Positions 6,255 to 12,945 of a DNA stretch of 17,583 bases are shown piece by piece (position 1 is the first letter of the stretch; each line of letters starts with the position of its first letter). A program made the translations under genes and the position numbers. This DNA comes from CAYWGR01 sp964458015 (GTDB lineage Bacteria > Planctomycetota > Planctomycetia > Pirellulales > Thermoguttaceae): contig CAYWGR010000117.1 in NCBI GenBank assembly GCA_964458015.1, forward strand, positions 1 through 17,583, given 5' to 3'. Under the pieces are notes generated by a model. It searched no databases. It saw nothing but the letters and a program-made list of their open reading frames with translations, and was not told the DNA's origin.

Positions 6255-8642
6255 TTATACCAATCCCCCGCGTTTTCGTAATATCCATTCGGCGACCAGC
6301 AAGGCGAGGAACAGGGCCAGGAGGGGCCATTTGTTCCAGAGGGGGACCGGAGGCAAGGATTCGATGGGCACTTGGCGGCCGGGGGGGAAATCGCGAAGTA
6401 CGCGCTCGGCCGAGTCGAATGTGTAGAAACGGCCGTTGGTCTCTTGGGCGCCATGTTGCATTTCGGCGGCATCCATGCGGATTTGCGTGAATTCGCCGGC
6501 GGGGGGCGTGACGGTGAAATCGGCGGCGGGTGATTGGCCCTCCAATGTGGGAGCGGCGATCCAGGCGTGATAATCGCCTGGCGCGGGACGGTCGAGGACG
6601 CCCTCAAAGATGCCGCGGCCTGCGGCCGTTCGCTGAAGCGTGAGGCGTTGGGTCGGATGGCCTGAAAGTTCGATAACCACGGTGACGCCGTTGTCCTCGG
6701 CGGGTGCTAATCGTTCGTCGGCAAATCGCACTCGCAATCGAATGGGTTCGCCGTGGGCGTATTCGCGGCGGTCGGCCGAAAGCAGAACGGGGCGGCCGGC
6801 ATCGGACAGTTTTGTACGGCAGAGGTAGCGGATGGTCTGAACCCAATAGCGTGCGAAGTATTCATCGCCACCGCGATAACGCCATCGCCACGTTTCGTCG
6901 GTGGCGTGGAACAATACCTTGCCGGCGCCGACGTATTGGAGACAGAAGACCGGCCAGCGGCGGCCAGCGGGGCCCGACCGCGTGGGATGTTCGGCTAGAA
7001 CGCGAACGCCCGGCTTGAGCTTGGGCGTTTCGAACAGCCAATAGAGCGGCGCTAAGGAACGCCAAACTTCTTGGGTTTGTTCGAGGGTATCACCTAATTG
7101 CATGGCGGGGTTTGCCAGTCCGAGGTCGGTCGGTTGGACGACATAAGCTTCGGTCAGGGTGCGGTCGGCGGCGGGGCGACGCTGGTTGTCGAGTGTGAAT
7201 GGGAAGAGGCTGGCCAGCGGCGTATCGCGATAGGCCAACGGCATGAACGACGGGCCGGCGATCAGGATGAGCGAGCCGCCTTTGGCCGGTTGATCGACGA
7301 AGTCGGCCAAGTTTTGGAGGGCTGCGGAGCTTAGCAGGGAGGGATTGACATCGCCGAAGATAATCACGTCGTAAGTGAACAGATCCTCGCGGCGCAGAGG
7401 GAACGTTCGTAGGGCCGAGGCATCTTGTTCAGCGTGTTCAAGGTCGGCTTCCTGCAAAAAAGTGTGCAACGAGATGGTTTCATCGCGTTGGAGCATGTTG
7501 CGAAGATAGCGGTATTCGAAATTCGGGTAGGCTTGGACCAATAACACCCGAATTTTTTCCTTGCGAACCTGAATGATACGAGAGAGGCGGTTATTTTCGG
7601 TTTGCGATTCGCCTTCGAGGGATTGGGCTTCGACGACATACTCGAATTGGCCGACTTGGGTGGGACGGAAGGGGATGCGGACCGTCTGCGATTGGCCATC
7701 GGGGCCGATGGTCACATCGACCTTGGCGAGCACGGCCGGTTTGTCTTTTTCTCGCAATGTGACAGTTGTTTTTTTTCCTTGGAAACCGGTGGCCGATAGT
7801 TTGCACTCGAAATAGGTTAGGTCATCGACGAAAACCACGTCGTCAACCAAGAGATCGGAGAGTTTTATGTCGCAGGCGGGCTCGGTGTTGCCGAGGCCGA
7901 TGAAAAACAGGGGAACGCCGCGCCGGCGAGCGTATTCGGCGCCGTCGGCAAGCGAGGCGCCTTCGGTATTGATGCCGTCGGTCAGCAGGACGATGCCCGA
8001 AGGCGAGGCGCCGCGCAGATCGTCGAGCACTTTGCGAATGCCATTGCCCAGGCAAGTGGATTCGCCGGTTGGCGCGAGCGATTGGAGCTCTTGGACGATT
8101 TCGGGAATGGTGCGTTGTTCGCTGGGTCGGGCTCCGGTGAGATAGTAGAGCCGCAGTTTGTGGCCGTCGGCGATTTCGCGCAACATCGCTCCGTTTTCTT
8201 CGGCAAGGAGAGTTCGGGCGAGATTCCAGCGGCTGAGAGCGGTATCACCTTTTTTTACTCGTGCAAGACGTTCGAGAATCGGCTTGCGTGTTTTTTCGGC
8301 GTAGTGATCGACGGTGGTCATGCTGAGCGAATCATCGACGATAATCGCCGCATAGGGCAAGCCGGTGCGTTTAAGGGATAGCGTGACCTGGGCGATCATC
8401 AGCATGAGAATGAGGATTGCCGAGAGTCGCAACGAAACCAAGAGGATGCGATACGGCCTAGTGATACGGCGTCCTTCGCGCGCGTAGATGGTTGTTACAA
8501 ATAGGACGGCAAAGGCCAGGAAGAGCAATGTGGCCCAAGCAGGCAAGTCCCAACATTGTTCGATGCCCCAAGCGGTGCCCTTGCCGGGCTCGATGTCGAG
8601 TCCGAGGAGGCGTTCGATCCAGCTTGGGACGGTAGTGAACAT
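6255..8642 (-). CDS. Membrane VWA / glutamine-amidotransferase-like protein
   Basis: A 795-aa protein. Two N-terminal membrane helices (about 33-53 and 66-88) precede a VWA domain with MIDAS DDSLS (D103, S105, S107) and a matching LLTDG near 220. A beta-sandwich-like segment follows. A class I glutamine-amidotransferase-like fold starts near residue 370 (KIRVLLVQAYPNFEYRYLRN) and includes the YDVIIFGDVNPSLLS stretch. I see no catalytic Cys triad, so this is probably a non-enzymatic flavodoxin-like fold. A last membrane helix (WPLLALFLALLVAEWIL) is near the C-terminus. The ATG at 8642 lies 1 nt past the stop of the BatA-like gene, with GAGG a few nt upstream, suggesting translational coupling. 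It likely lies mostly in the periplasm as part of a MoxR-linked VWA complex. Substrate unknown. Confidence 0.85.
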   Translation of the reverse strand: MFTTVPSWIERLLGLDIEPGKGTAWGIEQCWDLPAWATLLFLAFAVLFVTTIYAREGRRITRPYRILLVSLRLSAILILMLMIAQVTLSLKRTGLPYAAIIVDDSLSMTTVDHYAEKTRKPILERLARVKKGDTALSRWNLARTLLAEENGAMLREIADGHKLRLYYLTGARPSEQRTIPEIVQELQSLAPTGESTCLGNGIRKVLDDLRGASPSGIVLLTDGINTEGASLADGAEYARRRGVPLFFIGLGNTEPACDIKLSDLLVDDVVFVDDLTYFECKLSATGFQGKKTTVTLREKDKPAVLAKVDVTIGPDGQSQTVRIPFRPTQVGQFEYVVEAQSLEGESQTENNRLSRIIQVRKEKIRVLLVQAYPNFEYRYLRNMLQRDETISLHTFLQEADLEHAEQDASALRTFPLRREDLFTYDVIIFGDVNPSLLSSAALQNLADFVDQPAKGGSLILIAGPSFMPLAYRDTPLASLFPFTLDNQRRPAADRTLTEAYVVQPTDLGLANPAMQLGDTLEQTQEVWRSLAPLYWLFETPKLKPGVRVLAEHPTRSGPAGRRWPVFCLQYVGAGKVLFHATDETWRWRYRGGDEYFARYWVQTIRYLCRTKLSDAGRPVLLSADRREYAHGEPIRLRVRFADERLAPAEDNGVTVVIELSGHPTQRLTLQRTAAGRGIFEGVLDRPAPGDYHAWIAAPTLEGQSPAADFTVTPPAGEFTQIRMDAAEMQHGAQETNGRFYTFDSAERVLRDFPPGRQVPIESLPPVPLWNKWPLLALFLALLVAEWILRKRGGLV

Positions 8643-8643
8643 G

Positions 8644-10866
8644 TCAGCCTCGTGCTCCGATGGGGCAACTCATTTTCCAACTGAGCAAAGTTTCGAGGAA
8701 CAGCAGCCCGAGAGCGAAGTAGAGCAAGCCCATGGGGAGACGATATTCGCCTCGATGGGGAGCGTTGGGGGCGGTTGCTCCAAGATCTTGCCAGGAGGTT
8801 TGATGGAGATAGGGTATGCCCGGCCATATCTCGGTCTGCAATTCTTCTGGGGCGATTGCCGTAAGATCGCTTTCGGCCGTATCGACGTTTATCGCGAAGG
8901 ATTCGTTATGAGGGACAGGCGGCCCGAATCGGACGATGTAGATGCCGCTTTGAAATGTGTCGGCGTAGGTGAGGGCGGAAGGGGCGTCGGAGGCGCGAGA
9001 TCGAGTGAGGCGGCCCGGGCCGATGGGCGTTTCAAGGCTTGGCGAAGTTTCCGGGGCGTTGGAAGACAGCGGAATGTCGATCGATTGGCCTGCCGAGAGG
9101 TTGCGCCGCTGTTGTTGCCCGCTGACGCACCACATGGTTATTTCTTGAACCAGAGGCACGAAACTAGGCCAGAGGGGCAAGCCGGTCCAGGCGGGTTCGG
9201 CTGAGGTGGCCACGAGAACGACGCGCCCCCGGCGCACGGGCGATTCGACCACAAGCGGATCGCCGTTGGCCAAGGCCAACACGGTTTTGGCCGAAGAAGA
9301 ATTGGGTAGCGAGAGTTGGAAGTATTGGAAGACGGGAGTCGTCAGCAGACTGTTTTCACCTCGGCCGCGCATGGATCGGAGGATGGGGTGGCGATAGTCC
9401 AGAGGGTCGAGACGCAATTGTGGGCGATTGATCGTTTGGCCGATCGTGGCAGGCAGGATATGCGGACCTGATGCGGGTCCCTGCCCTGCTATGCCTAAAA
9501 CGTTGTTGTAACGATCAGGTTGGACGCGGTCGCCGAGCAGGAAAACCAGGCCGCCGCCGCCTTGCAGGTAGGCATCGAGCAGTCGCGATTCGCCGGCCGT
9601 GAATTGGGCGGCATTGCAGAGAAAGATACAGTCGTAGTCGCTCAGGTTGCGATCGCGCAGGGCGGTTTCGCTGATCGTTTCGACCTGCACCGGCGTTTGA
9701 TCGGGCGTCGTGGTACGTCCGGGCGCTAGGGCCGCAGCTATGTAATCGGCGGCGCCTTGGAAAGGTAGGCCTGAGGGGCGGCCGTCGACGCATAGCACGC
9801 GAATGGCTTGCCGCACCGGAAGGGAAAGATAGCGATGGTTATCGATGTCGAGGGCGTCGCCGGCGGCGCGAACTTCCAAGGTATGATCGCCAGGCGCGTC
9901 GAAACGGCAGGAGAATTCGACCGAGGCCGTTGCACCGGCTTCGATATCGGTTTTTTGTTGTTCGATGCGGCGTCCATCAGCCAGGAGATCGACCGTTTGG
10001 TTGCGGATTGCCTGGCGGCCGAAATTTTTGAGTTCGGCTTTGAAGTGGAGTTTTCGCCCGACAAAACTCAAGGGATCGACCGCTTGAAAATCGGTGACGG
10101 CCAGATTGTCGGCTTGAGCCTGGCCCAGGTCGATCAGGGATATCGCGGTGGTTTTGGCCAGTTCGTTGGTTTGTTTCAGGAATTCATCGGCTGCAATCTC
10201 CGACTGGGGCGGCGCCCATGCGACGCGCTGGAGATCCGTGAAAAAGTATGCTTCGGAGCGATCAAGCCGGAGATTTTCGCGACGGGCGTTTTCGACGATC
10301 TGACGGACTGCCGTGATGGTGGCCGGCAAATCGGACCCATCCTGCGGGAGACGAAGGTTTTCGATCTCGCGGATGATTTCGCCGCGGTCGAGAGCCGGAG
10401 TGCCGACGACGACGCGGGGAGGCGAGGCCATCAGCACCAAGGCGAAGGCATCGCCCTGGGGACTTTCATCAACGATTTGTCGGGATAGCTCCTTGGCGCG
10501 CTCGAAGCGTGTTTTATCGGTCGGTTTATAGGCCATCGAGAAAGAGCCGTCGAGGATCAATACGCGCAGGGTGTGGCCGCCGGTGCTTAAGGGCATTCCG
10601 ATTCGCTCGATAAAAGGTTCGGCAACGGCTAAGACCACCACGGCTATCAGCAATGTGCGAATGGCCACGAGGAGCCATTGCTCAAGCCGGATTCGGCGTG
10701 CTTTTTGTTTGAGGGCCGCCAGGAGAAACTCCATGGCCGCCCAGGGGGCTTCGCGATAGTGCCGGCGACTCCAGAGGTGGATCAAGAGTGGCAAGAAAGC
10801 AGCCGCCAGCCAGCCGAGCATCGGCAGGTGAGCCCATCCGAAAGCGTAAAGTTGTGGCGGCGACAT
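8644..10866 (-). CDS. BatA-like membrane VWA protein
   Basis: A 740-aa protein with the characteristic BatA N-terminal double-membrane region (helices about 10-30 and 64-83, separated by LWSRRHYREAPWAAMEFLLA). A VWA domain follows with intact MIDAS DGSFS (D106, S108, S110) and a downstream FFTDLQ. Next come a CARDB-like beta region, a GATase-like segment (IRVLCVDGRPSGLPFQGAA, then DYDCIFLCNAAQFTAGESRL), and a C-terminal helix (LLYFALGLLFLETLLSW). BatA-type proteins are much shorter in Bacteroides (about 330 aa). The long extracytoplasmic extension is usual for planctomycete versions (family knowledge). The start abuts heptamer array C with no Shine-Dalgarno. The DUF58 stop is 91 nt upstream. 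Confidence 0.88.
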   Translation of the reverse strand: MSPPQLYAFGWAHLPMLGWLAAAFLPLLIHLWSRRHYREAPWAAMEFLLAALKQKARRIRLEQWLLVAIRTLLIAVVVLAVAEPFIERIGMPLSTGGHTLRVLILDGSFSMAYKPTDKTRFERAKELSRQIVDESPQGDAFALVLMASPPRVVVGTPALDRGEIIREIENLRLPQDGSDLPATITAVRQIVENARRENLRLDRSEAYFFTDLQRVAWAPPQSEIAADEFLKQTNELAKTTAISLIDLGQAQADNLAVTDFQAVDPLSFVGRKLHFKAELKNFGRQAIRNQTVDLLADGRRIEQQKTDIEAGATASVEFSCRFDAPGDHTLEVRAAGDALDIDNHRYLSLPVRQAIRVLCVDGRPSGLPFQGAADYIAAALAPGRTTTPDQTPVQVETISETALRDRNLSDYDCIFLCNAAQFTAGESRLLDAYLQGGGGLVFLLGDRVQPDRYNNVLGIAGQGPASGPHILPATIGQTINRPQLRLDPLDYRHPILRSMRGRGENSLLTTPVFQYFQLSLPNSSSAKTVLALANGDPLVVESPVRRGRVVLVATSAEPAWTGLPLWPSFVPLVQEITMWCVSGQQQRRNLSAGQSIDIPLSSNAPETSPSLETPIGPGRLTRSRASDAPSALTYADTFQSGIYIVRFGPPVPHNESFAINVDTAESDLTAIAPEELQTEIWPGIPYLHQTSWQDLGATAPNAPHRGEYRLPMGLLYFALGLLFLETLLSWKMSCPIGARG

Positions 10867-10901
10867 GGGTCAGAGGTCAGGGGTCAGGGGTCAGGGGTCA
10901 G
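10867..10901. repeat. Heptamer array C abutting the BatA-like start codon
   Basis: Five phased 7-mers on the plus strand: GGGTCAG, AGGTCAG, GGGTCAG, GGGTCAG, GGGTCAG, then a degenerate GGGATTA. On the minus strand they read CTGACCC and end with zero spacing at the ATG at 10866. No purine-rich Shine-Dalgarno can fit in that position. The 56 bp beyond, up to the DUF58 stop, are A/T-rich. Confidence 0.95.
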
Positions 10902-10957
10902 GGGATTACAGTATTGTTTTTTTGCTTTTTGATTATTTCCGAATCGTTTAAATTTTT

Positions 10958-11845
10958 TTATCGGGATGCGAGATAACTTGAGAGAATGACTTCAAGGGAT
11001 TGGTCGGTTCGCAGGGGCACGTAGTCGATGGCCTGGGCGCGGCAGCCGGCTTTGAGTTTGTGGAGATAGCGGTTGAATTCGTCCAGATATGCTTTGCGCA
11101 AGGCTCGCGGCTCAACCATCGCGTCGGGCAATCCTTCCATGCCGCGGAATAGAGTGGCATCTTCAAAGGGAAAATCCACTTCGGCCGGATCAAGCACGTG
11201 CATCAGGATGACTTCATGGCGGCGGTGCCGCAGATGCTGAAGGCCGGTCATCATCGTGTCGATGTCGTCGAATAAGTCGCTTAGCACGATCACGATTCCG
11301 CGTTTCTTCAGCCGCTCGGCCAAATCGTGAAAAATCGGACCGGTGGAAGTCGTGCGTTCGGGTTCGGCGGTTTCCATCACGTCGAGGATATCCTTGAGAC
11401 GTGAAGGATTGCTGCTGGCGCGGACCAGCGAACGGATTTCGCGGTCGTAAGTTACGAGGCCCACGCTGTCTTGCTGATGCAACACCAAGTAGGCCAAGGC
11501 GGCGGCCGCGCGGCGGGCGTAGTCGAGCTTCGACATCGGCGCGGCCGAGCTTTGGTAACGCATGCTCTCGCTGGTGTCGAGCAGCAAGTGACAAACCAGA
11601 TTCGTTTCTTCCTCGAATTGTTTCAGATAGTATTTGTCGGTGCGTCCGAAGACTTTCCAATCGAGGTAGCGGAGGTCGTCGCCGGGGGAGTACTCGCGAT
11701 GCTCGGCGAATTCGATTGAAAAACCGTGAAAGGGACTGCGATGCACGCCGGAGACATATCCCTCGATGATCGAGCGAGCGCGCAGCGGCAAGCCTTGCAG
11801 CCGGGCAAGCATTTGAGGATCGAGCAGGGATGAGGCGATTGACAT
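10958..11845 (-). CDS. DUF58 domain protein (VWA-like MoxR partner)
   Basis: A 295-aa protein from ATG 11845 (MSIASSLLDPQMLARLQGLP), with a GGAAA about 10 nt upstream. The DUF58 signature covers about residues 33-80: HRSPFHGFSIEFAEHREYSP, then GDDLRYLDWKVFGRTDKYYL. A VWA MIDAS follows, DTSES (D90, S92, S94), with IVLSDLFDD later. No membrane helix is apparent, so it is probably cytoplasmic. DUF58 proteins are encoded next to MoxR ATPases across bacteria and are thought to act with them. The frame can be read further upstream only through the N gap and unrelated sequence, so that extension is rejected. Confidence 0.92.
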   Translation of the reverse strand: MSIASSLLDPQMLARLQGLPLRARSIIEGYVSGVHRSPFHGFSIEFAEHREYSPGDDLRYLDWKVFGRTDKYYLKQFEEETNLVCHLLLDTSESMRYQSSAAPMSKLDYARRAAAALAYLVLHQQDSVGLVTYDREIRSLVRASSNPSRLKDILDVMETAEPERTTSTGPIFHDLAERLKKRGIVIVLSDLFDDIDTMMTGLQHLRHRRHEVILMHVLDPAEVDFPFEDATLFRGMEGLPDAMVEPRALRKAYLDEFNRYLHKLKAGCRAQAIDYVPLRTDQSLEVILSSYLASR

Positions 11846-11847
11846 GA

Positions 11848-12885
11848 TTACGATTTCCGAAATACCGGCGAATTTTNNNNNNNNNNGCCTGCATTGTTGC
11901 CGACGGTGTCGAGCAGGCGGCGGATGAGGTCGTCGTGCTTGATGCCTTCGGCTTCGGCGTTGAAATTGGTAACGATGCGATGCCGCAGCACGGGCAAGGC
12001 GACGGCCCGGACGTCGTCGATATCGGCATGGAAGCGGCCGTGCAGTACGGCGCGGGCTTTGGCCCCGAGGACCATATATTGGCTCGCCCTGGGACCGGCG
12101 CCCCAACTGACGTAGTCGCGGATGAACTGCGGCACGTCGTTTTTGTTCGGGCGGGTGAGCCGGGCTAACTTCATGGCATAACGCACGACATGGTCCGCGG
12201 CCGGCACGCGGCGCACGATCTTTTGCAGCTCTAAAATCCGCTCGGCCGAAAGCGTCGGCGTCACCGTGGCGCTGATATCGGCGGTGGTGCGGCGGACGAT
12301 GTCGAATTCCTCTTCTTCGTCGGGATAATCGACGTAGGTGTTGAACATGAATCGGTCGAGCTGGGCCTCGGGCAAGGGGTAGGTGCCTTCATGTTCGATG
12401 GGATTTTGCGTGGCCAGCACGAAGAACGGTTGGGCAAGCTCGTGGCGTTTTCCGCCGGCGGTGATTTGGTATTCCTGCATCGCTTCGAGCAATGCCGCTT
12501 GCGTTTTCGGCGGGGTGCGATTGATCTCGTCGGCCAGAATCACGTTGCCGAAGATGGGGCCTTTGAGAAATCGGAATTCGCGATTGCCTGATTTGCGGTC
12601 TTCTTGAATCACCTCTGTGCCGGTGATGTCGGACGGCATGAGGTCGGGCGTGAATTGGATGCGGCGAAATTCGAGCGACATGGTTTCGGCCAAGGTGCGG
12701 ATCATCAATGTTTTGGCTAGCCCGGGCACGCCTTGCAGCAGGCAGTGGCCTCGGGCGAACATTGCCACTAGCAGTTCTTCGATCACCTGATGCTGGCCGA
12801 CGATGACGCGGCCGAGTTGCTCGGTGATAAGGCGGTAGGCCTCGTTGAGTTCGTGAACGGCTTGAAGATCGTCGTGTTCGGACAT
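11848..12885 (-). CDS. MoxR-family AAA+ ATPase (3' end crosses an assembly gap)
   Basis: Cytoplasmic AAA+ ATPase, start ATG 12885. Walker A is GVPGLAKT (52-59), Walker B VILADE (115-120) followed by INR, sensor 1 ATQN (158-161), and the MoxR signature EGTYPLPEAQLDRF (166-179). A C-terminal lid segment includes WGAGPRASQYMVLGAKARAV. Recognisable sequence ends at RRLLDTVGNNAG just before the 10 N (11877-11886). Beyond the gap the frame would stop at TAA 11850-11848, 2 nt before the DUF58 ATG, but only if the true gap length keeps the frame. The C-terminus and stop are therefore uncertain. MoxR proteins act as chaperone-like ATPases with VWA proteins, several of which follow here. The start lies beside heptamer array D without a clear Shine-Dalgarno. 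Confidence 0.9.
   Translation of the reverse strand: MSEHDDLQAVHELNEAYRLITEQLGRVIVGQHQVIEELLVAMFARGHCLLQGVPGLAKTLMIRTLAETMSLEFRRIQFTPDLMPSDITGTEVIQEDRKSGNREFRFLKGPIFGNVILADEINRTPPKTQAALLEAMQEYQITAGGKRHELAQPFFVLATQNPIEHEGTYPLPEAQLDRFMFNTYVDYPDEEEEFDIVRRTTADISATVTPTLSAERILELQKIVRRVPAADHVVRYAMKLARLTRPNKNDVPQFIRDYVSWGAGPRASQYMVLGAKARAVLHGRFHADIDDVRAVALPVLRHRIVTNFNAEAEGIKHDDLIRRLLDTVGNNAGXXXXNSPVFRKS
11877..11886. other. Assembly gap (10 N)
   Basis: A run of ten N at the MoxR/DUF58 junction. True length and content are unknown. It removes or hides the MoxR C-terminus, and possibly its stop codon and the DUF58 translation signal. Confidence 0.99.
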
Positions 12886-12889
12886 GGTA

Positions 12890-12945
12890 GTTTTTGGTTG
12901 TCGGTTATCAGTAATCAGTTTTGGGTATTCCGTATTCAGTTTACA
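12890..12945. repeat. Heptamer array D between the PQQ-protein stop and the MoxR start
   Basis: Eight degenerate phased 7-mers on the plus strand, all beginning GT: GTTTTTG, GTTGTCG, GTTATCA, GTAATCA, GTTTTGG, GTATTCC, GTATTCA, GTTTACA. Rotated on the minus strand they begin AC (ACTGTAA, ACTGAAT, ACTGATT, ACTGATA and others). The array starts 4 nt upstream of the MoxR ATG and runs into the upstream coding region. The PQQ-protein stop TGA (12938-12936) and its last three codons lie inside it. Confidence 0.8.

Noticed and set aside
6254..6607. Upstream extension of the DUF4175-like frame (118 extra residues)
   Set aside because: Proline/serine-rich shadow peptide inside the end of the preceding VWA gene. 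Family-like sequence starts at MKYMAHPLQQ.
11846..12106. Upstream extension of the DUF58 frame
   Set aside because: Runs through the N gap and out of frame through the MoxR coding end. Recognisable DUF58 sequence starts at 11845.
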